29,171 bases of DNA, taken from contig CAYHBO010000019.1 of the NCBI GenBank assembly GCA_964354855.1, forward strand, positions 1 to 29,171, given 5' to 3'. This document shows positions 7,202-14,482 of the stretch, piece after piece. This DNA comes from CAYHBO01 sp964354855 (lineage in GTDB: Bacteria > Babelota > Babeliae > Babelales > RVW-14). The notes below the pieces were generated by a model that was not told the origin of the DNA, searched no databases, and was given only the letters and a program-made list of their open reading frames with translations. The first letter of the stretch is position 1, and each line of letters opens with the position of its first letter. The position numbers were made by a program, and so were the translations under genes.

Positions 7202-8366
7202 GCTTCTTCCCAAGTACTCTTCTATAAACTTCATACACGCGCTCTCCATAAACATCCCAGGTATAATTCTGAATAGTTTTTTTACCCTGTAAACCCATAG
7301 TGTAGGCCTGCTCACGATGTTCGTAACACCACAATATTTTTTCTGCAAGTTGCTCTACGTTTCCTGGTGCAACTAAAAACCCTTCATTGCAATCAGTAAT
7401 AACATCCGGCGCCCCGGTGCTCGTAGTACAAATAACCGGCAACCCACTAGCCATCGCTTCACCCATCACCATACCAAAACCATCTTCAATAGACGGCAAA
7501 ACAAAAGCCGATGCCTGTTGATACAGCGTACGAAGGGCTTCCCGTGATGTTGGACCATAAAAAATAATATTATTTTTCAGTTTTTTCTTCGAGAGCACCT
7601 GATGTAAATCATGCTGCATGCTACCCACAAGCAAAAGCCGTGTAGTTTTTTCTGGAAGATTAAGCTTCTGCCAGGCATCGATAAGATGGTGTATGCCCTT
7701 GCGAACGCTTAACAAGCCAACAAAAATTACGATAAACATGCCGTTCATCCTGAGGAGCCCAACGGGCGTCTCAAAGGACGAAAAATACTCTACATCAACC
7801 CCACATGGCACCTGTAAAATTTTCTCCGGTGCAAATCCCTGATCAATAAAACTTTTACGCGCAAATGACGACAACGTCATAATATAATCGGCCTGCTCGT
7901 ACTCACCCATCATGCGATCACGATTTTTTTGAGTAATGGGTTGGTGCGTAAGCCTAAGCAATGCGTACTCCTGCTCTAACAGTTGTTGTTGTGTTGCTAT
8001 ATGACATGACCCTGACTCAACAATAATCTTTGCCCCTAACCTACGAGCAACTGGAATGCTTTCAGTCGCATAGTTAGCCCAACCAACCAACAGATCAAAC
8101 GGCTGCTCGTTAACTAACTGCTTACACACCCACTTATCAAACAGAATATCTTTGTACGTATTGTAGCCTGACGGTGAGATAAATTTATTGATACGTAACT
8201 TAAAATATGCCCAATCAAGCCATAAAGCTAATCGATAATTTTTAATCAAACCGGTTTTTTGTGATGCACTAAATGTATACAATCGCTGAAGACTGCTACG
8301 CATAACAAGTTGCTGTGCCAGTTGATGTGCATGAAACCGTCCTCCAGCAGAAATAATAATATTCAT
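7194..8366 (-). CDS. Glycosyltransferase family 4
   Basis: The ATG at 8366 gives 390 residues starting MNIIISAGGRFHAHQLAQQL, the expected GT4 first strand and loop. Upstream in-frame codons to 8447 are not family-like and have no ribosome binding site. The donor domain begins IVIFVGLLSVRKG (about residue 211) and includes LLLVGSM and FYGPTSREALRTLYQQASAFVLPS. It also has EDGFGMVMGEAMASGLPV, where Asp295/Glu303 occupy the E-x7-E positions; the first Glu is conservatively replaced by Asp, with another Glu just before it. The interdomain linker (about residues 195-209) is encoded by a palindromic repeat. It is the first gene of the minus-strand glycosyltransferase run, and its stop lies inside the next gene's start region. 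The sugar substrate is unknown. Confidence 0.92.
   Translation of the reverse strand: MNIIISAGGRFHAHQLAQQLVMRSSLQRLYTFSASQKTGLIKNYRLALWLDWAYFKLRINKFISPSGYNTYKDILFDKWVCKQLVNEQPFDLLVGWANYATESIPVARRLGAKIIVESGSCHIATQQQLLEQEYALLRLTHQPITQKNRDRMMGEYEQADYIMTLSSFARKSFIDQGFAPEKILQVPCGVDVEYFSSFETPVGLLRMNGMFIVIFVGLLSVRKGIHHLIDAWQKLNLPEKTTRLLLVGSMQHDLHQVLSKKKLKNNIIFYGPTSREALRTLYQQASAFVLPSIEDGFGMVMGEAMASGLPVICTTSTGAPDVITDCNEGFLVAPGNVEQLAEKILWCYEHREQAYTMGLQGKKTIQNYTWDVYGERVYEVYRRVLGKKRE
7741..7782. repeat. Palindromic repeat inside a glycosyltransferase gene
   Basis: The plus-strand sequence CCGTTCATCCTGAGGAGCCC is followed by AACGGGCGTCTCAAAGGACGAA. The arms TCCTGAGGAGCCC and GGGCGTCTCAAAGGA form an imperfect hairpin. 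On the minus strand it reads SSFETPVGLLRMNG in frame, directly between the acceptor and donor domains. This is the same structural place as the repeat in 3531-4703, although the sequence family differs. Confidence 0.6.
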
Positions 8367-8475
8367 AACCAATCCAGTAAGAATAACGTTTAACAAATTG
8401 CTTGAAATGTAACAACAGGTTTTAATATGGTTACTAAAATCACTCAAGATTAGAAATTATTATGTAACACATTAA

Positions 8476-9261
8476 CAACTATTCACGCACAAAAATTTTA
8501 TCGATTCAGAAATACAGAATGAATTTGATGAAACCTATTTTCGATCATTACCATCAACAGGCTTACAAACAATCAATCTTAATACAACAATCGATGGAAC
8601 ATTAACCGTCAATGATGCAACCACATTTCAAAGCAGTGCCAACGTAGTAGGAAATTTAAGCGTTAACTCAAGCAATTTTAACGTATTAGCTACAAATGGT
8701 AACACAACTATCGCAGGAACACTTGATTCTTGGGGCCCTACTACCGTACACAATGCACATACAGTAACCGGCTCCATGCGCTGCGTTGGTCCTGCAGTTT
8801 TTGCCAATTCTGTTGATATGACCAACACGTTCACCACCGGCAGTTGGCACGATATAAACAGTCAAAAAAGTATTAACAGTATTGGGACAACCGCCACTCA
8901 AATTTTAACAACAACCTTTGCTAATACCGCAGGAACAACAGCTCCTCTTAACAAGGGCGCGCGCGTTAACGTGACCTGCTTACTTGCAGGCTCTAAAGGT
9001 TTATCAGCAAAAGCTTATTGTTATAATGGCGATTTTATCATTTCACCAGGAGCAACAACCACAACAAACTGTACATTAACACTGATCAGTGAAAGCACAT
9101 CACAAACAGCTGTTTCTACATCTTTAATTACCATATCGTCTAGTATTTCAGGACAGGGAACCAATGCCATACTACAACTTACCACAAATAATGCTTTAAC
9201 TAATCAATCAGTTGCCATCTTCTATAAAGTTAAAGGGGACAACTTAGTGAGTGTTGCGTAG
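8476..9261 (+). pseudogene. 5'-truncated beta-repeat surface protein remnant
   Basis: The frame is open from just after a TAA (8473-8475) to the TAG at 9259-9261. The first in-frame ATG is only at 8776. The 100 codons before it clearly belong to the same protein, with repeating strand-turn units such as TTIDGTLTVND, NVVGNLSVNS and NTTIAGTLDS. No ATG, GTG or TTG start with a ribosome site is seen before 8776, so the 5' part has probably been lost. The rest is rich in Thr, Ser, Asn and Gly, as in beta-solenoid or fibre-like surface proteins, and ends in a compact domain (TCLLAGSKGLSAKAYCYNGD to SVAIFYKVKGDNLVSVA). Its 3' end overlaps the convergent epimerase by 32 bp. It could instead be translated from ATG 8776 as a 161-residue protein. 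Confidence 0.6.
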
Positions 9262-10204
9262 ACAATAAACACCGGTCAAAGTAGGGAATCGTTGCGACAA
9301 GCCCATCTTCAAGCTTGACCTTCGGTTCCCACCCAAGCATCTTTTTCGCCAAAGAAATATCCGGCTTACGTTGCATCGGATCATCTTGTGGTAATGGTTG
9401 AAAAGAAATCGTAGAACTACTTTTAGTTAACTTTAAGATCAACTCAAGCAGCTCAAGCATCGTAAATTCATCAGGATTACCTAAGTTCACTGGACCATGA
9501 AAATCTTGTGGCGATAACATCATCGCAATCATGCCATCGATTAAATCATCAACATAACAAAACGATCGAGTCTGTGTGCCATCACCATAAATCGTAATCG
9601 GCTTTTGTTGCAGTGCCTGCATAATAAAGTTACTGACCACGCGGCCATCATCCGGATCCATTAACGGTCCATAGGTATTAAAAATTCTTACAACTTTAAT
9701 ATCAACACCATAAAAACGCTGATAATCAAAAAAAAGAGATTCAGCACAACGCTTGCCTTCGTCATAACAAGCCCGAATACCAATAGGATTTACTGACCCT
9801 CGGTACTGTTCTGTTTGAGGATGCTCAACAGGATCACCATACACTTCACTTGTTGATGCCTGCAAAATACGTGCGTTATTTTTCCTAGCAAGCTCAAGCA
9901 TGTTGATGGCACCCAACACACTAGTTTTTGTCGTAAAAATAGGATCTTTTTGATAATGCGGCGGGGATGCAGGACAAGCTAGATTGAAAATCAGATCTAC
10001 ATCAAGATCGATGGGATTAATAATGTCATGATTAATAAACTGAAAGTTTTTTGAAGAAGTAATCAGAGCTAGATTACTTAGACGGCCAGTATACAGGTTA
10101 TCAAGGGCTATCACGTAGTTGCCAGCTGCAACTAAGCGTTGGCATAAATGACTTCCCAAGAACCCGGCTCCACCGGTCACAAGAATTTTTTTATTAGTAA
10201 GCAT
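9230..10204 (-). CDS. UDP-glucuronate decarboxylase-like epimerase
   Basis: A 324-residue extended short-chain dehydrogenase. The NAD-binding GGAGFLG lies at residues 11-17. It has LACPASPPHYQ, then STSEVYGDP with Ser119/Glu120, the catalytic Tyr147-x3-Lys151 in YDEGK, DDGRVVSNFI, and TRSFCYVDDLIDGM. These signatures are those of UDP-xylose synthases (UXS), which oxidise and decarboxylate UDP-glucuronate to UDP-xylose in the cytosol. The Ser-Glu pair is the one used by UXS and ArnA decarboxylases. I choose ATG 10204, preceded by AGAG, over a GTG at 10216 that has no ribosome site. The last 13 or so residues (CLLSTQHSLSCPL) run past the usual end of the family and overlap the surface-protein remnant. 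It probably supplies a donor sugar to the nearby glycosyltransferases. A dTDP-glucose dehydratase is less likely. Confidence 0.9.
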   Translation of the reverse strand: MLTNKKILVTGGAGFLGSHLCQRLVAAGNYVIALDNLYTGRLSNLALITSSKNFQFINHDIINPIDLDVDLIFNLACPASPPHYQKDPIFTTKTSVLGAINMLELARKNNARILQASTSEVYGDPVEHPQTEQYRGSVNPIGIRACYDEGKRCAESLFFDYQRFYGVDIKVVRIFNTYGPLMDPDDGRVVSNFIMQALQQKPITIYGDGTQTRSFCYVDDLIDGMIAMMLSPQDFHGPVNLGNPDEFTMLELLELILKLTKSSSTISFQPLPQDDPMQRKPDISLAKKMLGWEPKVKLEDGLVATIPYFDRCLLSTQHSLSCPL

Positions 10205-10223
10205 GGCTCTCTTCACTCGTTAA

Positions 10224-10242
10224 GCATGATTAATGATCATGC
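10224..10242. repeat. Perfect 7-bp stem palindrome before the epimerase gene
   Basis: GCATGAT-TAATG-ATCATGC lies 20 bp upstream of the epimerase start and 42 bp after the stop of the ankyrin gene at 10284. A second perfect palindrome, CATTGATCAATG, lies at 10272-10283. There is no T-run to make either a classic terminator; an operator or processing hairpin is possible. Confidence 0.35.
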
Positions 10243-10283
10243 ACCAGAGTAAGAGATTTTAAGTTTTATGTCATTGATCAATG

Positions 10284-10988
10284 TTAGATCGGGTTAGGAG
10301 CGCTCATTCGAAGAAACGCTTTGATCTCTTTATTCAACTGATCCCACTCCGCCTCTTCTTCTTTATTCAACAACTTAATCGCATCAACATTTTTACATTC
10401 TCGAGCCATCGTTAAAGCATCACCTAATAATTTATCTGGAATCCTAGAAACTTTCAAAAACACCTGCAACAAATCAACCCTAAACTTTTCTCTAGCCGCC
10501 CATACTAAAACATGCTCTTTAACATCATCAGAAATACGAAGATAAAAATTCATAGATGCTCCACGTTGGATAAGCTGATCAATAATCTCAATGAATATTG
10601 GATCTTTTGATCGATTAAACATGATCCATGCATATTGTAATGCGGTCTCACCATGACTATTCGTTAAAGCGTGATTCACACCTAAATCTAATAATTTTTG
10701 CATAACAAAACGAGATGCTTTCATCTGTACCGCATAATGCAACACAGTGATAAATTCATCTTTTATCGAAGTCTTTAATCTGACATTAAATAACTGCTGA
10801 TGTGAAGCAAGAATCTCTAAAACAATATCCCAATAAGACCCGTTATTATTACTCGCTAGGGCTTTCTGTAATAAGTTACTCGGCGTTTCACCAGCAACAC
10901 AAAAACTAGAAGGCAATTGATATGCCGCCTGACTTTGTTCAAAAGATACTGTTACAAACAACAGTAAAAATCCAAATAATTTTTTCAT
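10284..10988 (-). CDS. Secreted ankyrin-like paralogue (member 5 of cluster)
   Basis: Of two adjacent ATGs I choose 10988, six bases after GGAG; this gives 234 residues starting MKKLFGFLLLFVTVSFEQSQA. The signal peptide would be cut after Ser-Gln-Ala (about residue 21). The mature protein has ankyrin-type units, TVLHYAVQMKASRFVMQKLL and GETALQYAWIMF. It ends in the cluster's shared tail: LVWAA, a leucine-rich helix ending KVSRIPDKLL, then ALTMARECKNVDAIKLLNKE. Compared with the members at 11735-14388 it keeps the same order: repeat, GxTALxxA repeat, HVLVWAA-type unit, final helix pair. It lies 22 bp after the stop of the previous member and is the last gene of that group. Function is unknown; export followed by protein binding is inferred. 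Confidence 0.82.
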   Translation of the reverse strand: MKKLFGFLLLFVTVSFEQSQAAYQLPSSFCVAGETPSNLLQKALASNNNGSYWDIVLEILASHQQLFNVRLKTSIKDEFITVLHYAVQMKASRFVMQKLLDLGVNHALTNSHGETALQYAWIMFNRSKDPIFIEIIDQLIQRGASMNFYLRISDDVKEHVLVWAAREKFRVDLLQVFLKVSRIPDKLLGDALTMARECKNVDAIKLLNKEEEAEWDQLNKEIKAFLRMSAPNPI

Positions 10989-11010
10989 CATAAACTCCGT
11001 TTTTAATATT

Positions 11011-11583
11011 TTACTCAGAATCATCTTCATCTGAAGAATCAACTGGTGTGGCCGGCCGACCGGACTTGAAATAATAAGTATTAAAATAACTCAACAACAG
11101 CCTATATCCGGCACCATTCTCCATTGCAGAAACCTCCATAGCTTCTTCCAAAAGAGCTTCAGGAATCTCTTGAACCGTCAACAGAACCGCTAAGATTTGT
11201 AACCGGGAGGAATACATACTTGCCCACACAATAAGCGGTACATAGTAGTTAGTTCGAACAGACATATTAAAAGAAATATCAGCACCTTTATTAACTAATA
11301 ATCGAGCCATCAAAATAAAAGTGTTTTTAGCAGTAGGATCAACACTTGACTCAAATCGCTCTAAAACAAGATATAAAGGCGTCTTATTTATCTCATTATA
11401 GGTGTTAATATTCTCAGGATATTGTTCTAACACATTTACAAAATCAATCACGTTAGGATATCGAGCCGCAGTATGCAAAGCTGATTCTTTAACAAATAGA
11501 AAGAATCTTCTATAAGCCGCCTGACTTTCACCAAATGATACTGCTGCTAAAGCGAGCAAAAAGATAAATAATTTGTTTTTCAT
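11011..11583 (-). CDS. Secreted ankyrin-like paralogue (member 4, short)
   Basis: ATG 11583, with GGAG six bases before it, is preferred to ATG 11595, which overlaps that GGAG. The 190-residue product starts MKNKLFIFLLALAAVSFGESQA, whose signal peptide is nearly the same as in the 10284 gene (VSF-E-SQAAY shared). The mature part is shorter than its relatives. It keeps an ALHTAARYPNVIDFVNVLEQ unit, KTPLYLVLERF, LLVNKGADISF, PLIVWASMYSS and EALLEEAMEV, so about one N-terminal unit appears lost. It ends in a very acidic tail, DSSDEDDSE. It is co-oriented and close to its neighbours, so probably co-transcribed with the 10284 gene. Function is unknown. Confidence 0.8.
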   Translation of the reverse strand: MKNKLFIFLLALAAVSFGESQAAYRRFFLFVKESALHTAARYPNVIDFVNVLEQYPENINTYNEINKTPLYLVLERFESSVDPTAKNTFILMARLLVNKGADISFNMSVRTNYYVPLIVWASMYSSRLQILAVLLTVQEIPEALLEEAMEVSAMENGAGYRLLLSYFNTYYFKSGRPATPVDSSDEDDSE

Positions 11584-11637
11584 AAAACACTCCATTGTTA
11601 ATGAATTCTATTAAAATATTTCTATTAATGATATTTA

Positions 11638-11665
11638 AATTTACCAGAAAGATTCTTTCTTTCAA
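11638..11665 (-). promoter_or_regulatory. Weak candidate promoter for the 11583-10284 gene pair
   Basis: On the minus strand TTGAAA (11660-11665) is followed after 16 bases by TAAATT (11638-11643), 54 bp before the ATG at 11583. The spacer contains the palindrome GAAAGATTCTTTC (11647-11659). The 151-bp gap that holds it is AT-rich, with G runs near 11682-11696, and shows no gene. Confidence 0.22.
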
Positions 11666-11734
11666 ATTTAATTAAAAATTAGGGGTTTTAGGGGGGAATT
11701 CCGTATTTAAGAAGAAAAAAGACTTGATATAACT

Positions 11735-12556
11735 CTATTTTTTATTACTAGCCATAAGCACTTGAAGCATTACTATAAGCCTTTCTGGAGAAAACCTTTC
11801 CTGATCATCATCTGACTGCACGCTGTCTTGTTTAGGTTCTTGCTTAGCATGATCTACATCCGAAACAACATGCGTTGACACGTTTGATACAGCTACAATT
11901 TCTCGTTCTTTTACTCGATATGCATCTAAAAGATTCATCGCCCTTGAATTACCCTTCTGTTGAGCCAATACATAAGCCTCTTCAATTACCTCAGAAGACC
12001 AACTTCTATACTTCAAAAACATCTCAAGCAACAGAACCCATTGTACATGTTCAGCAAACCACACAACATACGACGGGTAAAAACACTTGAGACCAAGAAT
12101 TGTAGCATCAGCACCATGCGCAAGCAGATTCTCAATAATACCTAATACAATAGCTTCTCCCGACTCTGTTTTTCTATCCTTAAACATCTGTATTGAAGAA
12201 TACAATGCGGTTTTACCCCAACCGTTAACCTTATCAATAGCCGTAAAATCTTTTAATTTCAGCAACCCTTTAATAAAAAATAAATTCCCAACTGCAGCAA
12301 ACCGATGCAATAATGTTTCTTGAGAACGATCATCTACAACACTATTGATCAGGTCTAACGCTTTGCCTTGTTCACTTAAAAGAATACTTTTCAGCTTTTC
12401 AAAGTTCTCTGTTGAATTATTATTTTCATAAACACGAACAACTTTGCGAAAATTGCTTATGCAAGCACTATCACGCGAAGCCTTATTCATTGCATGGCTT
12501 TCGCTAAAAAAACCATGCACCAGAACAAACACCAATAGCCATTTCATATTTCTCAC
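11735..12556 (-). CDS. Secreted ankyrin-like paralogue (member 3)
   Basis: The start is a GTG at 12556 with AGGAG five bases upstream. The paralogue at 14388 has the same layout (AGGAG, 5 bases, then M-x-x-M-K), which supports this choice over the in-frame ATG at 12547. The 273-residue protein has a signal peptide ending SESHA (about residue 22). The shared body follows: ETLLHRFAAVGNLFFIKGLLK, GWGKTALYSSIQMF, IIENLLAHGADATIL, SYVVWFAEHVQWVLLLEMFL and EVIEEAYVLAQQKGNSRAMNLL. The C-terminal tail (about 215-273) is charged and variable. Identity to the 12599 gene is obvious by eye, so these are recent tandem duplicates. It is probably a periplasmic or secreted protein-binding factor; its partner is unknown. 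Confidence 0.83.
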   Translation of the reverse strand: MRNMKWLLVFVLVHGFFSESHAMNKASRDSACISNFRKVVRVYENNNSTENFEKLKSILLSEQGKALDLINSVVDDRSQETLLHRFAAVGNLFFIKGLLKLKDFTAIDKVNGWGKTALYSSIQMFKDRKTESGEAIVLGIIENLLAHGADATILGLKCFYPSYVVWFAEHVQWVLLLEMFLKYRSWSSEVIEEAYVLAQQKGNSRAMNLLDAYRVKEREIVAVSNVSTHVVSDVDHAKQEPKQDSVQSDDDQERFSPERLIVMLQVLMASNKK

Positions 12557-12598
12557 GTTAGCTCCTGTGTTAAAAGGACATCAAATAAAATCTTAATC

Positions 12599-13420
12599 TC
12601 AAACTTCTCTTGGTTTGCCAATAATGTCGTTTAATACTTTTTCTAAATCAGCATATTCACGATCAGTTGCTGCTCCTGAAGCCTCCTGAGTCAAAGCTCC
12701 CCAAGGCCCACTGCTAGGAAAAAGAGCCAGTGGGGCAATAAGCCTTGATTCATTTTGCGTTACAAGAGGACGCCTATATTGCTCTAAAAGTTCTACCCCG
12801 TCAACATTTCCATGATATCTAGCAGATACATATGCTTCTTCAATAACTACTGCAGGCCAATCTCTATAATGCAAAAACAAACTAAGTAATGAAATCCACG
12901 ATAAATGCCCAGAAAACCAAGAAAGATACGACGAGTATGAACAGGTCATCCCCAGGATTAAGACGTCGGCCCCACACGTAAGAAGATACTCAATCATATC
13001 AATTGCATTCGTAGCCTCAATCTCTGTACCACAACCCTGATACACCTGTGCAGTCGCATATAAAGCAGTTTTTCCACGTACATCGGTTTTATTTATCTCC
13101 GTAAAAATACCGGTATCAAGCACCCAACGAGCAGAAAGAAACCCACCGAGCCAAACAAATCTATGTAACAATGTTTCTTGAGTTCCATCGTTTAAAACAC
13201 GATTAATAAGATTTAATGCTCGACCTTGATCACTGAAAAGCATTTCTGCTAATCGATCAAAATTTTCTGGGGAATGATCATGAGTATAAGCAGCAACAGC
13301 ATTATAAAAATCGTACTGAGTAAAAGCTATATCCTCAGATAATTGCTGCTGCATCGCATGACTTTCAGTAGAAAAAATATGCAATACAACAGCCACGAAT
13401 AACATATTCACATGCTTCAT
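12599..13420 (-). CDS. Secreted ankyrin-like paralogue (member 2)
   Basis: ATG 13420 is chosen because AGGA lies six bases before it; the open frame continues to 13444 but has no ribosome site there. The 273-residue product starts MKHVNMLFVAVVLHIFSTESHA, a signal peptide with the cluster's ES-x-A ending. The body matches the 11735 gene segment by segment: QETLLHRFVWLGGFLSARWVL, RGKTALYATAQVY, MIEYLLTCGADVLIL, SYLSWFSGHLSWISLLSLFLHYRDW and VIEEAYVSARYHGNVDGVELLEQYR. The last 50 residues are unrelated to its neighbours. The gap to the preceding member's stop is 23 bp, so one transcript is likely. No catalytic motif is seen. Confidence 0.83.
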   Translation of the reverse strand: MKHVNMLFVAVVLHIFSTESHAMQQQLSEDIAFTQYDFYNAVAAYTHDHSPENFDRLAEMLFSDQGRALNLINRVLNDGTQETLLHRFVWLGGFLSARWVLDTGIFTEINKTDVRGKTALYATAQVYQGCGTEIEATNAIDMIEYLLTCGADVLILGMTCSYSSYLSWFSGHLSWISLLSLFLHYRDWPAVVIEEAYVSARYHGNVDGVELLEQYRRPLVTQNESRLIAPLALFPSSGPWGALTQEASGAATDREYADLEKVLNDIIGKPREV

Positions 13421-13443
13421 ACTCGTTCCTGAATTAAAAATCA

Positions 13444-14388
13444 TTAAGCAGATTCTTCATCATCATCAGTAAGTTCATGAACCATTTGTGCAAACTGCTG
13501 ATCAATAACTTCTTGCGATTCAGTACGTACTGGGGGGTTTCCAGAAGCATCTCCGATTGGCATCACAGCAACAGGTAACTCAACAGCTAAAGCTTGAACA
13601 GACGCACCACCTATTGATTTCTGATCATCTTCTTGTTCTACCAGCTCTTTTTGCACGTTAGGCTCTAAAGCTTCATGGCCTATTTTTTTTCCCACAGGCT
13701 TTTCTAAATAAGCCTCTAATACGCTAATAGCTGTATGATTCTCATATTTACAAGCAACCTCAAGTGCTCTAGTAATAACCTCTTCTGATATATCTTTAAA
13801 TTCTCGTAAAAAAGTTTTCAAAAGTGCCACAAGTTTCGGATACCCCGCAGCCCACACAATAAAATTAACGCGCCCACGAGGCAGAATGTTTACCTTAGCT
13901 CCATGCTTCAAAAGAGACGTAATAATATTTAGAAGAGAACTTTTAAACTGAATTTCATCTGGATCACTTGTTTGATAAAATTCAACAGCAAGATAGAGTG
14001 CCGTTTTACCGTGCCAATTAATCGCATCAATACAAGTAAACTCTTTACGCTTGAGCAACCAGTTAACTAACTTTGCATCACCTGAATAAACAATTCGATG
14101 TAACAATGTTTCTTTATTCTTAGAATGCACAATCGTATTAATCAAATCAAAATAATGACTAGTTTTACTACTAAGAATATTCTTTAAAACCTTATACTTT
14201 TGTTCAAACAAAGCATTACACAAAAGACTATAGGCCTCATCAAAAAGAGCTTGTTCTTCTTCACGAAGTTCTTCAGCTCGATCTCGTTCAAGTTGTTTTT
14301 TTTCAGTACGCGTTCGATATATCGCATAACTCTCAGTGAACACCGCACAAAGTCCCAATACCACTAACAACAATTTCATAGTTTTCAT
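13444..14388 (-). CDS. Secreted ankyrin-like paralogue (member 1)
   Basis: ATG 14388 follows AGGAG by five bases and gives 314 residues starting MKTMKLLLVVLGLCAVFTESYA, again a signal peptide ending ES-x-A. A short charged helix (EKKQLERDRAEELREEEQAL) follows. The shared ankyrin-like body then runs: ETLLHRIVYSGDAKLVNWLLK, HGKTALYLAVEFY, IITSLLKHGAKVNIL, NFIVWAAGYPKLVALLKTFL and EEVITRALEVACKYENHTAISVLEAYL. The C-terminal 80 residues are acidic, with Glu-Asp-Asp stretches, and have no counterpart in the others. It is the promoter-proximal gene of the group and is divergent from the flippase gene with a 94-bp gap. Function is unknown. Confidence 0.83.
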   Translation of the reverse strand: MKTMKLLLVVLGLCAVFTESYAIYRTRTEKKQLERDRAEELREEEQALFDEAYSLLCNALFEQKYKVLKNILSSKTSHYFDLINTIVHSKNKETLLHRIVYSGDAKLVNWLLKRKEFTCIDAINWHGKTALYLAVEFYQTSDPDEIQFKSSLLNIITSLLKHGAKVNILPRGRVNFIVWAAGYPKLVALLKTFLREFKDISEEVITRALEVACKYENHTAISVLEAYLEKPVGKKIGHEALEPNVQKELVEQEDDQKSIGGASVQALAVELPVAVMPIGDASGNPPVRTESQEVIDQQFAQMVHELTDDDEESA

Positions 14389-14443
14389 GAAAACTCCTGC
14401 GCTTAAAAAGACATTAAAGACTTTATGCGATACCATTATTTAC

Positions 14444-14458
14444 CTTATAGCTTATAAG
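14444..14458. repeat. Short palindrome in the divergent promoter gap
   Basis: CTTATA-GCT-TATAAG is a perfect 6-bp stem in the 94-bp gap between the divergent ankyrin cluster (from 14388) and flippase (from 14483). An operator is possible, but a chance AT-rich palindrome is just as likely. Confidence 0.25.
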
Positions 14459-14482
14459 CCTCTTGAAAATAAAGGAAAACCA

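Noticed and set aside
7202..7348. N-terminal 49-codon extension of the CgeB-like gene
   Set aside because: It reads the 3' end of the upstream glycosyltransferase in another frame; the GTG at 7201 gives a normal first strand for the fold.
8367..8447. 27-codon extension of the 7194 glycosyltransferase
   Set aside because: There is no ribosome site, and the family sequence begins at MNIIISAGGR (8366).
10224..10242. Rho-independent terminator for the ankyrin cluster
   Set aside because: The stem is AT-rich and no T-run follows on either strand, so it is kept only as a palindrome.
14336..14482. 49-codon extension of the flippase
   Set aside because: It overlaps the divergent ankyrin gene and is not like other PglK/MsbA N-termini; the GTG at 14483 has a ribosome site.
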